Assembly: GCF_047276495.1 (NCBI RefSeq)
Contig: NZ_CP178543.1
Location: 1,240,001 to 1,304,000, forward strand
DNA length: 64,000 nt
Reading direction: 5' to 3'
Source: Capilliphycus salinus
Lineage (GTDB): Bacteria > Cyanobacteriota > Cyanobacteriia > Cyanobacteriales > Microcoleaceae
Positions within the stretch are counted from its first letter, which is position 1, and the number at the start of each line of letters is the position of its first letter. Below, in pieces: positions 28,334 to 36,679 of this stretch. Both the position numbers and the translations under genes were made by a program. The notes below the pieces were generated by a model. The model saw nothing but the letters and a program-made list of their open reading frames with translations, was not told where the DNA came from and searched no databases.

Positions 28334-29542
28334 ATGTTTGACTTTGCAATTATTGGAGGCGGAATCGTTGGTTTATCAACGGGAATGGCGCTGGGTCAAC
28401 GTTACCCAAATGCCAAAATTCTGCTGTTAGAAAAAGAAAACCGTTTCGCCCCCCACCAAACCGGGAATAATAGCGGCGTAATTCATTCAGGAATTTATTA
28501 TAAACCGGGAAGTTTAAAAGCCCAACTCTGTCGGGAAGGCTGCCGTTCAATGGTGGAATTTTGCCAAAAACACGGTATCGATCATGATGTTTGTGGCAAA
28601 GTAATTGTTGCCACCGAACCCGAAGAATTACCGCTGCTTGAAAATCTCTATCAACGGGGTTTAGAAAACGGCATAGAGTGCAAAAAAATCACCGCAGAAC
28701 AGGTCAAAGAAGTAGAACCCCACGTGCAGTGTTTGGCGGGAATCAAAGTCTATTCAACCGGAATTGTTAACTATACCCAAGTCGCCCAAAAATACGCCGA
28801 ACTCATTGCCCAACAGGGCGGAAAACTGCAACTTTCCACCAAAGTCGAGAACATTAAAACCACCGCAGACGGTGCAATTGTTGAAACCAATCAAGGCGAA
28901 TTTCGAGCCAAGTTTTTGATAAACTGTGCGGGATTATATAGCGACAGAATCACGAAGTTAGGCGGAATGAAACCCGAAGCGAAAATCGTTCCTTTTCGAG
29001 GCGAATATTACGAACTCGTTCCCGAAAAACGCTATTTAGTCAACACCCTAATTTATCCCGTTCCCAACCCGAATTTTCCCTTCTTGGGCGTGCATTTTAC
29101 CCGAATGATTGATGGGAGTGTTCATGCCGGACCCAACGCCGTGTTAAGCTTAAAACGAGAAGGCTACAACAAGACAGATTTTGACTTTTTAGATACTATT
29201 GACACCCTCACTTATCCGGGGTTTTGGAAACTCGCCGCCAAACACGCCAAAGATGGAATAGAAGAAATTATTCGCTCTTTTAGTAAAGCCGCATTTGTAC
29301 GGAGTTTACAACGTTTAATTCCCGAAGTCCAGTCGGAAGATTTAATTCCCACTCATGCGGGAGTGCGGGCGCAAGCGTTGCAAACAGATGGTAAACTGGT
29401 GGATGATTTCTTAATTGTAGAAGGACGTAACGCCATGCACGTTTGTAACGCTCCCTCTCCTGCGGCTACCGCTTCCTTAGAAATTGGTAAAGCCATTGTC
29501 GAGAAAGTCGCAAACGTGCAGGGTTCTCCTGTGAAAGTTTAA
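28334..29542 (+). CDS. lhgO: L-2-hydroxyglutarate oxidase
   Basis: FAD enzyme of 402 residues that oxidises L-2-hydroxyglutarate to 2-oxoglutarate. The N-terminal Rossmann motif is FAIIGGGIVGLSTG; NNSGVIHSGIYYKPGSLKA is the family signature, followed by MVEFC. The C-terminus VCNAPSPAATASLEIGK is also typical. It is divergent from the Dpt4-like gene. Confidence 0.9.
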   Translation: MFDFAIIGGGIVGLSTGMALGQRYPNAKILLLEKENRFAPHQTGNNSGVIHSGIYYKPGSLKAQLCREGCRSMVEFCQKHGIDHDVCGKVIVATEPEELPLLENLYQRGLENGIECKKITAEQVKEVEPHVQCLAGIKVYSTGIVNYTQVAQKYAELIAQQGGKLQLSTKVENIKTTADGAIVETNQGEFRAKFLINCAGLYSDRITKLGGMKPEAKIVPFRGEYYELVPEKRYLVNTLIYPVPNPNFPFLGVHFTRMIDGSVHAGPNAVLSLKREGYNKTDFDFLDTIDTLTYPGFWKLAAKHAKDGIEEIIRSFSKAAFVRSLQRLIPEVQSEDLIPTHAGVRAQALQTDGKLVDDFLIVEGRNAMHVCNAPSPAATASLEIGKAIVEKVANVQGSPVKV

Positions 29543-29635
29543 CCCGAGTTCCCCAAGTTCAGGAAAAAAGCTTGACCAAAGGGACGTTAGAATAATACAT
29601 TTAAAAAGGATAACATCAAGGAGACATCAAAATCT

Positions 29636-29737
29636 ATGGCTGGTGAAATCGCTTATGTTTCATTCTTGTGCTTTTCTATCGTTTTAGTTGGTTTAGCAGG
29701 CGGTTTTCTGTTACTCAAACTTCAAGGCGGCGAATAA
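29636..29737 (+). CDS. petM: Cytochrome b6f complex subunit PetM
   Basis: 33 residues: one membrane helix (about residues 7-28) ending LLLKLQGGE, the pattern of the PetM (PetVII) subunit that borders the b6f dimer. AAGGAG lies 14-19 nt before the ATG. It is too short for usual gene-callers. HIP1 palindromes GGCGATCGCC and AGCGATCGCT directly after it (29775-29808) followed by TTTTTT could form its terminator. Confidence 0.85.
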   Translation: MAGEIAYVSFLCFSIVLVGLAGGFLLLKLQGGE

Positions 29738-29771
29738 GTCAAGTCAGTTCACTAAAACAGAATAAAAAACA

Positions 29772-29814
29772 CATGGCGATCGCCGTTTTTTGAGAAGCGA
29801 TCGCTAAATTTTTT
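29772..29814 (+). terminator. Probable terminator after petM
   Basis: Two GCGATCGC sequences, complementary to each other, about 20 nt apart, followed by TAAATTTTTTA. The stem would be at least 8 bp. They are also HIP1 sites, so the arrangement could be chance; position right after petM favours a terminator. Confidence 0.45.
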
Positions 29815-29921
29815 ATGGATAATATTCTATAGTGCTTCGCGCAAGGCAAGACCGCACTGCCTCAACTTTTCGCTTATACTAATGTCCTAACCGTGTCGGC
29901 GTAGTGCTATAAATTAACTCA

Positions 29922-30577
29922 TATCAAGTCCACTTGAATACCGATTATAAAAGTGTGGAGAGATCGGGAGATTTTGACTAACCGACGACATTAACATCAT
30001 AAAAGGTTTCAATCCAAACCCTCGCACCACAAGGGAGAGGTTTATCGGGACTATAGACGACACGACATCCTCCGGGTATTTCGACAATATGCCCATAAGT
30101 ATTGGTCTGACCCTTTTTAACGCTAATCACGGGAAGTCGTTCCTGGTGTTTTTGATTTTGCCGAATTCTTTGAGAATTAACGTGAACAATCTTTTTTGCA
30201 CGCTTTTTGAGATTACACCAACGCGGAGCCGGGCCTCTTTTCCCTCGCTTAATAGTGGGTTCGCCCTTAAACAGGGGAATGAGCCACATCTTCCCGGTCT
30301 TATAGGCACCTTCGACTCGGCCTTCGCTTAGGAGAACTCGCAGTCGAGCGGTGGAGATTTTTAAAATCTGGGCTGCTTCTGTAGTACCGACAATCATTGG
30401 ACTAATAGGGAATCGCAATAGTTTTGAAACTGTATATCTAGATTATAAATGATCTGCCGATCAATAATCAATGATCTGGCTATTCGGTGGCGCGGAGTAG
30501 CGTGGTTCGGCGCAGGCCTGTACAGGGTCGGTGGTACGGGTCGGGTGTCTGTTATTCGTATACAACCGGATTTGATA
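29922..30577. mobile_element. TIR element carrying a helix-turn-helix gene (copy 1)
   Basis: 656 bp. Left end TATCAAGTCCACTTGAATAC; right end read inward TATCAAATCCGGTTGTATAC, 16 of 20 identical. TCA is repeated at 29919-29921 and 30578-30580, a 3-bp target duplication. The only gene inside is the minus-strand HTH gene. A related element of 528 bp lies at 61565-62092. No transposase is encoded. It ends about 310 bp before the TerB-dynamin gene. Confidence 0.8.
29978..30397 (-). CDS. Helix-turn-helix (excisionase/MerR-like) protein in mobile element
   Basis: 139 residues from ATG 30397 (a 7-residue extension is possible). The N-terminal MIVGTTEAAQILKISTARLR followed by GAYKTGKMWLIPL is a winged helix-turn-helix of the excisionase/MerR-like type. 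A basic stretch (KRGKRGPAPRWCNLKKRAKK) and a C-terminal segment with PCGARVWIETFYD follow. It may bind the element's ends or regulate its transposase in trans; this is inference. The paralogue at 61654-61908 is truncated. Confidence 0.75.
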   Translation of the reverse strand: MIVGTTEAAQILKISTARLRVLLSEGRVEGAYKTGKMWLIPLFKGEPTIKRGKRGPAPRWCNLKKRAKKIVHVNSQRIRQNQKHQERLPVISVKKGQTNTYGHIVEIPGGCRVVYSPDKPLPCGARVWIETFYDVNVVG

Positions 30578-30891
30578 TCACTTTATTCTCCTCTGCCGAT
30601 TATTTATGTTAATTATCCCAATTTTTATTGATTGGGGTTGAGGAGTTTTTATTCAACAGAACTGCGTAATTCATAGCCCATCGTGAGTTGGGGTTTCGAC
30701 TCCGTGATCCTACGGATAACCCTCGGATTTATTATGCTTTTTTTATTCTAAAAGTTCCGTAATTTCCACATTGATATCTAAGTTTTTTCAGGTTAATCTA
30801 GAATTTACAGACTTAGAAAAACTTAATACCCTAAGAATTGGTATGACTCAGACTTCAACGTATTAACGACTTTAATAGGCGGTTAGGCAAG
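30578..30891. other. Region between HTH element and TerB-dynamin gene
   Basis: 314 bp, AT-rich, no gene. Contains AATTGGTATGACTCAGAC-type sequence near 30837 but no clear hairpin with T-run or promoter that I can defend. It presumably holds the promoter of the GTPase cassette. Confidence 0.4.
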
Positions 30892-33414
30892 ATGCAAACG
30901 ACACTCAAAAAGACTGAAACAAACAACCATTATAACGCGATAAATTATCCCTTTTTATTGGTAACGCACATGGTTTGTGCTGACCAACAAATTCACAGCG
31001 AAGAATCAAAAGCGCTTCACGAACTGGCGACTCAAATTGAAGTCGGACAGCGAACCCTGGAGGAAATGGAAAAGATTCTCGCCCAAGATGATGATCAATT
31101 ATCTGTAGAAGAAATTGCGAGGCGAGTACCCAGCAGTCAAAAAGATGAGGCAATGTGTCAAATTTTAGCGATTGCTTATGTAGACGGGTTTTGTTCGGTG
31201 TTAGAACAGAAGATGGCCGAACGAATTGCACAGATTTGGAACTGGCCGAAAGGAGAAATACAGAAACAAATTGAAGAAGCCGGAGCCTTTTCTGATACCG
31301 GATTTCTTGAGGAATCTAATCAACAAAAACTTTCTGTTAGTGCGCGTTTACTTCAGAAAGCCGATTCGATTTTATCCCAGGCTTTGGTTAATAAATTAGC
31401 CAATTTAACGGGAGCAGAACAAAAAGTCGAGCAACTGCGGCGAGAAATTTTGTTATCGGGGCCAGAATATGATGAAGCAATTCGTCAGTGTGCCGTTGTT
31501 GCTAAGGAAGATTACCAATTTTCAGAATTAGCCCTGAAAAGTGCGGGTTCAACACTTCGCTCTTTAGGAAAAAATCTGCAAGAGTCGATTATAGAAATCA
31601 AATCAAAAACTAACAGTAAAGGTCAAGCAAACACGGCTCAAGACGTTGCAAAACAACTCGAATTAACTCAAAAATCGCTCTCGGCTGAAATTATCAAAGA
31701 AATTGAGGATGTGCGGGAATCCCTCCGTTCAAAAGAACGCGCTCTCAATCACTTTAGCATTGCCTTTATGGGCAGAACGAAAGCGGGAAAAAGCACACTT
31801 CACGCCATTGTTACTAACGATGGATGGGAGGCGATAGGAGTTGGAAAACAGCGAACGACTCGTTACAACCGAGTTTATGAATGGAAAAATATTCGGATTA
31901 TTGACACGCCTGGGATTGGCGCTCCCGATGGAAAAAGTGATGAAGAAATAGCAGAAAGTGTGATTGAGGAGTCGGACGTTATCTGTTATGTGGTGACAAA
32001 CGACAGCATTCAAGCAACAGAATTTGAGTTTTTACATCTGCTGAAAAAGAAAGCAAAACCGCTCATTGTTCTTTTGAATGTTAAGAAAAATCTGCGCGAT
32101 CCGCGTCGATTAGAACATTTTCTAAAGAATCCCGATAAAGCTTTTGAAATGGAAGGTCAAAGCGGTTTGGGCGGACATATTGAACGCATTCGCCGCTATG
32201 CAAAAGAGCATTATGCAAACGATTACTTTCCCATTGTTCCGGTGATGCTTTTGGCGGCTCAACTTTCCCGCGAACCCGAACATGAAAATCGCAAAGAGGA
32301 ATTATTCAAAGCCAGTCGAATGCAAGATTTTTTAGATTCTATTCGCGAGTCTTTGATTCAATACGGAACTATTCGGCGATCGCAAACTCTACTCGGTTCG
32401 ACTGTCGGCGCCATTAATACCCCCTATGACTGGGTTGCGGGACAAGCTCAAATTTATGGACAATTAGCAGAAACAATTCAAAGCAAACAGGAGGAAATCA
32501 GAAAGAAAATTGAGATCGCATTCAAAGATAGCCGCAGCAACTTACAAATAGAAATCGAAACGATATTTCAAGAGGCGATTAATGCTGTTCCATCGTTTGC
32601 TGAGGAACATTGGAATTCAAACGAGTTGGGATTGAAACTTGGTTGGGAGAAAACATTAAACTCTCTCAATTTTGAACAGCGTTTAAAGTCTGCTTTTCAG
32701 GAAGCGGGTGAACACTTTAAGCGTGAAGTTCAAGAGGTCTTAGAAGAAATCGGCCATGAATTACAGTTAGTTGCTGAACTCGGCGGTGGTAACTTTAAGT
32801 TTACACAGCAAGATTCTTGGGATATTCAACATATCCTGCGAATTGGAGGAATTATTTTAGGGATAGCTGGAACGATTATTGCATTTACGAACCCTATTGG
32901 GATAGTTGTAGGAATTGTTGCTGGCGTTGTCGGGAATTTTACTGGTTTATTCAAATCCAAAGATCAGAAACGTCGTGAGGCGGCTCACAAAATTTCAGAG
33001 GATTTGTACGAGCAACTGAATACCCAAAAACAGGAAACGCTGGAAAAAGCCCGAAGTGAATTTTTGAATTCCTGTGCTTCTGTAATTATGAATATCGAAT
33101 CCTATTTCAAGGAACTCGCTTCTGGGCTAGAAAGTTTTTCTTTGACACTGGAGGAAGCACAGAAAAAATTCTCGGGATTTACTAACTATCTTAACCGTTT
33201 TTATGCCAAGCGAATTCTTGATTGGAGTCAGGAAAAATATGAACCCTTAACTGAAGAAGGAGCCAGAAAAACAGTTGCTAAGGTTGAACGGAAGTTCGGA
33301 CACAAAATGACAATTATCACTCGCTCTGAACTCACCATCAAAAAATCAATGGATGAACTGAAAAAGGTTCTTCAAGAAGACATTTCAATTCAATCTCACA
33401 AATCTGTTAAATAG
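30892..33414 (+). CDS. TerB-domain dynamin-like GTPase
   Basis: 840 residues. An N-terminal TerB-like helical domain (about 15-125; LLVTHMVCADQQIHSEESKALHEL and VDGFCSVLEQKMAERI) precedes a dynamin-superfamily GTPase: P-loop GRTKAGKS 294-301, switch region with TTR, DTPG 338-341. The base-recognition NKxD is altered to NVKKN (396-400). Stalk-like coiled segments follow; a Gly-rich hydrophobic hairpin at about 650-690 (GIILGIAGTIIAFTNPIGIVVG) suggests membrane insertion. First of three genes; next starts 13 bp on with an AGGAG site. Confidence 0.85.
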   Translation: MQTTLKKTETNNHYNAINYPFLLVTHMVCADQQIHSEESKALHELATQIEVGQRTLEEMEKILAQDDDQLSVEEIARRVPSSQKDEAMCQILAIAYVDGFCSVLEQKMAERIAQIWNWPKGEIQKQIEEAGAFSDTGFLEESNQQKLSVSARLLQKADSILSQALVNKLANLTGAEQKVEQLRREILLSGPEYDEAIRQCAVVAKEDYQFSELALKSAGSTLRSLGKNLQESIIEIKSKTNSKGQANTAQDVAKQLELTQKSLSAEIIKEIEDVRESLRSKERALNHFSIAFMGRTKAGKSTLHAIVTNDGWEAIGVGKQRTTRYNRVYEWKNIRIIDTPGIGAPDGKSDEEIAESVIEESDVICYVVTNDSIQATEFEFLHLLKKKAKPLIVLLNVKKNLRDPRRLEHFLKNPDKAFEMEGQSGLGGHIERIRRYAKEHYANDYFPIVPVMLLAAQLSREPEHENRKEELFKASRMQDFLDSIRESLIQYGTIRRSQTLLGSTVGAINTPYDWVAGQAQIYGQLAETIQSKQEEIRKKIEIAFKDSRSNLQIEIETIFQEAINAVPSFAEEHWNSNELGLKLGWEKTLNSLNFEQRLKSAFQEAGEHFKREVQEVLEEIGHELQLVAELGGGNFKFTQQDSWDIQHILRIGGIILGIAGTIIAFTNPIGIVVGIVAGVVGNFTGLFKSKDQKRREAAHKISEDLYEQLNTQKQETLEKARSEFLNSCASVIMNIESYFKELASGLESFSLTLEEAQKKFSGFTNYLNRFYAKRILDWSQEKYEPLTEEGARKTVAKVERKFGHKMTIITRSELTIKKSMDELKKVLQEDISIQSHKSVK

Positions 33415-33426
33415 GAGAAACAAGCC

Positions 33427-35193
33427 ATGACTGCAAATAATCAGGATTTCCTCGCCGCCAAAATTGGTTCAGCATTCAAAAAAAATCTCGTTAGTTTTGA
33501 TAAGCTACTAGAACAGGAAAATAAACCCGAACTCACAGCAATTCGTAAGAAACTGCGTGAGGAGTTAAAAATCTATCGGGAACAAGGAGCAATTGGCGTT
33601 GCTTTTGTCGGACAATATAGTGCGGGAAAATCAACAATTATCTCTGCACTGACCGGAAAACGAGATATCAAAATTGATGCGGATATCGCCACCGATAAAA
33701 CCAGCACCTACAACTGGAATGGTATTCAAGTTCTTGACACGCCGGGACTCTTTACAGAACGCCAAGATCACGATGAAATTACCTACGATGCGATTAACAA
33801 AGCGGATTTATTGGTATTTTGTCTCACCTATATGCTGTTCGACTCCGTTACCGTTGAGAACTTCAAAAAGTTAGCCTATGAAAAAGGTTATCGCTGGAAA
33901 ATGATGCTCGTCATCAATAAAATGTCTGATGAAGCGGGAGAAGAAGAACAGAAAATATTGAACTACCGCCACAGTCTAGCAGAAGCCTTGAAACCTTACA
34001 GCCTGGATGAATTTCCGGTTTGCTTTATCGATGCAAAAGACTACTGTGAGGGTGTTGATGAAAAGGATGATTTTCTCATGGAAATTAGCCGTTTTCAGAC
34101 GTTTATTGATGCCCTCAACGAGTTTGTTAACAAACGTGCGGCATTAGCAAAATTTGATACTCCCGTCCGAATTGCACTCAGTTGTCTGGAAGAAGCACAG
34201 CTAAGTTTTACCCGCAACTCTACGAATGATTCAGCATTCCTCGAAATTTTAAATCGTTTGTCTCGTGTTGTCCGAAAAGAACGGAGTCGCATCCGAACTA
34301 AAGTTCAAAATATTGGCTTGAAAATGTCTTCAGAAATTGCTAAAGAAGGTTATGTTCTGGCTTCAGCAGTCGGAAATGAAGACATATAAATTTTGAATAA
34401 ACAGGCTGAAATAAACGTTCAGAAACATTACGAAAAAGCCGAAACAGACCTGCAATCTGTAATTAATGCTGCGGTTGAGGATATACGCCAGGAAGTCGAA
34501 CAAGTTTTTGAGAGCGACTTGGTTAAAGCCTTTGTTGCTTGTGTCGATAAAAACATAAATATATCGGCTAATAAGACCGCAGCTTCCGCGAATACAGAAC
34601 AACTTCAAGTGCAACTCGGACTACTAACTATAATTGGAAACACAGCAGGAGCAAAAATAGGATCAGAAATAACAAAACTAGCAACTCGTGGCTTTGTTAA
34701 AACAGCAATGAAACAAGGATTGTTACGTCCTGGGGATGTAGTTGGAAGCGGATTACATATAGCTGTTGTTGGAGTTGGCAAGTTGGTAGGATTTAAGTTT
34801 AAATTGGGGCAAGCAGTAGGTATTGCTAAAAATATTGGTAACGCAGCTAAGTTTATAGGGCCAGCAATGGCTGTTGTTTCAGTTGGAGCGGATTTGTTGA
34901 CCATGCACCAAGAAAATGAGCGTCAAAAGGAAATGGCAAATATTCGCCAAGATATTACCAGCCAATTTCAGAAAATTGGTAAAGACTTAGAGGCGCAAAT
35001 CAGTATACAGCTTAGTGAATTTGAACAACAAACTTACGACGAAATTGATCAACAAATCTCAGTTGCTCGTCGCAGTGAAGAAGAATCTATCGCCGCTTCT
35101 AATACTTGGATGAAAGAACTGATGAACATTCGGGAGAAGTTTGAGTTAATTCTCAAATACATCACAAAAGCTACAGAAAAACCTGTGGCTTAA
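33427..35193 (+). pseudogene. LeoA-like dynamin GTPase gene split by one in-frame TAA
   Basis: Codons 1-320 (33427-34386) encode a GTPase: GQYSAGKS 62-69, IDADIATDKTST switch I, DTPG 104-107, NKMSD 164-168. TAA is at 34387-34389. The same frame then stays open from 34390 to the stop ending at 35193, coding for a coiled stalk and hydrophobic Gly/Ala-rich helices (GLLTIIGNTAGAKIG, AVVGVGKLVGFKF, GPAMAVVSVGADLL). Together they would make one dynamin of about 588 codons. TTG 34393 could restart translation but has no ribosome site. I call it disrupted; readthrough, reinitiation or sequencing error remain possible. Confidence 0.75.
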
Positions 35194-35251
35194 AACCGAA
35201 ATCATTCATTTCTCAACCCGATTCAACTTGAAAATTACCGGAGCAAAAACA

Positions 35252-35917
35252 ATGTCTTCAAATCAAACGCCCGAAAACCAACCCAGAAAAAAACGTGCGG
35301 CAGCTTTGGTTGGAAATCTCGCCAAAAGAGGAACCCAAGCCGCTAAAAATTTAGCCCAAAACGAAGAAGTCAGAAAGATTGCAGTAGAGGCTTTTACAAC
35401 CGTTACTCAGACACAAACTGAACCCCCCAAACCAACGACAACAGAAATCCCCCCCGAAAAAACCGAGGTAGAATTATCAGCAATACCCCCTCAAACCCCG
35501 ACATCACCGGCCGTCAATCCGTTGGCAGAAACAACCGCCAAAGTTGCCACAAATATCGGCAACCGACCTATTACAAAATCAGTTGTTCAAGCTGCCAAAA
35601 CATTATCGCAGAACGAAGAAATCCGAAGTGTTGCGACAGAGTTTGTCGAGAACGTTAAACAAAATAACACCCAAACCGGAGAGAAACAAACCCGTCGAGA
35701 AGTTCTGAGAAAATCGGCCGTTCAGGCTACAAAATCCTTTGCTCAAACCGAAACGTTCAAAACCGCAAAATCTAAAGCCATTCATTCGGCGAGTCAAAAG
35801 AGCCAAAAACTCGGTCTAAATTTAGCCGGAAAATTTGCTCAAAAGATGATTGTTCCAATGACTATCTTAATTTTACTTATCCTTACTGTTATTGTCGGAT
35901 GGTTAATCTATTTTTGA
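35252..35917 (+). CDS. Tail-anchored repeat protein of the GTPase cassette
   Basis: 221 residues from ATG 35252, with GGAG upstream; a TTG 24 nt earlier is less likely. Three related helical repeats are visible: AAKNLAQNEEVRKIAVEAF, AAKTLSQNEEIRSVATEFV and ATKSFAQTETFKTAKSKA, separated by a Pro/Thr-rich linker. One C-terminal helix (MIVPMTILILLILTVIVGWLIYF) ends the chain, so it is tail-anchored. The repeats may bind the GTPases at a membrane; this is inference. No known family recognised. Confidence 0.75.
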   Translation: MSSNQTPENQPRKKRAAALVGNLAKRGTQAAKNLAQNEEVRKIAVEAFTTVTQTQTEPPKPTTTEIPPEKTEVELSAIPPQTPTSPAVNPLAETTAKVATNIGNRPITKSVVQAAKTLSQNEEIRSVATEFVENVKQNNTQTGEKQTRREVLRKSAVQATKSFAQTETFKTAKSKAIHSASQKSQKLGLNLAGKFAQKMIVPMTILILLILTVIVGWLIYF

Positions 35918-36016
35918 ACTGATTAAATAACCATTCACTCAACGATTAGTTAACGGGTTAATTACATCAAATAAAAAGTCGGTCTGTTTCTGACTGGAAA
36001 ACGCACCCGGTACTTA

Positions 36017-36515
36017 TATGATCTCCGAGTAATCAACAATCGTGCTGTAGGGGCGGGTTCAGCATTAATTTTGACCACCACTCCGAGATTGAACTAAACC
36101 CGCCCCACCCCCATAATAATATTAATCAACCGGAGATGATATTACAAGCAAATATCAGCGCCCTGTAGGGGCGGGTTCAGCATTAATTTTGACCACCACT
36201 CCGAGATTGAACTAAACCCGCCCCACCCCCATAATAATATTAATCAACCGGAGATGATATTACAAGCAAATATCAGCGCCCTGTAGGGGCGGGTTCAGCA
36301 TTAATTTTGACCACCACTCCGAGATTGAACTAAACCCGCCCCACCCCCATAATAATATTAATCACCGGAGATGATATTACAAGCAAATATCAGCGCCCTG
36401 TAGGGGCGGGTTCAGCATTAATTTTGACCACCACTCCGAGATTGAACTAAACCCGCCCCACCCCCATAATAATATTAATCACCGGAGATGATATTACAAG
36501 CAAATATCAGCGCCA
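36017..36515. repeat. Tandem array of a 118-bp MITE-derived unit (four copies)
   Basis: The first unit (36017-36141, 125 bp) is a TIR element: left TATGATCTCCGAGTAATCAA, right read inward TATCATCTCCGGTTGATTAA, flanked by TTA (36014-36016 and 36142-36144). Three further units follow with periods of 118, 118 and 117 bp, starting TGTAGGGGCGGGTTCAGC at 36164, 36282 and 36399. Each has inverted GGGGCGGGTT / AACCCGCCCC arms. Unit sequences are almost identical, so the amplification is recent. Confidence 0.9.
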
Positions 36516-36551
36516 ACTGTTATAACTGCGGAGCGATTCTAATACAATTCA

Positions 36552-36601
36552 AAAGCCCTATACCAGCAGTATACAACTTTAAAGCGCTAGTATAGGACTT
36601 T
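36552..36601 (-). terminator. Possible terminator after glmS
   Basis: CCTATAC (36557-36563) and GTATAGG (36590-36596) form a 7-bp stem, extended by AAAG and CTTT with one mismatch, with a loop of about 26 nt. The glmS stop is about 80 nt upstream on the minus strand. Weak. Confidence 0.3.
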
Positions 36602-36679
36602 ATTTTTCAGTTAATAACTTTGTTGGCGCTTTGTACAACTTTATTGGCTTTTTACAACAGTTAAAACAGCAAAAAATAA

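Noticed and set aside
29772..29814. Origin-like or regulatory HIP1 cluster
   Set aside because: GCGATCGC is abundant through the window; position after petM and the T-run fit a terminator better.
33674..33874. 66-codon frame inside the second GTPase
   Set aside because: Shadow frame with no start context or homology signal; the GTPase motifs are in the other frame.
36046..36515. CRISPR array
   Set aside because: The repeated units are 118 bp and almost wholly identical with no unique spacers, and no cas genes are near; it is a tandem MITE array.
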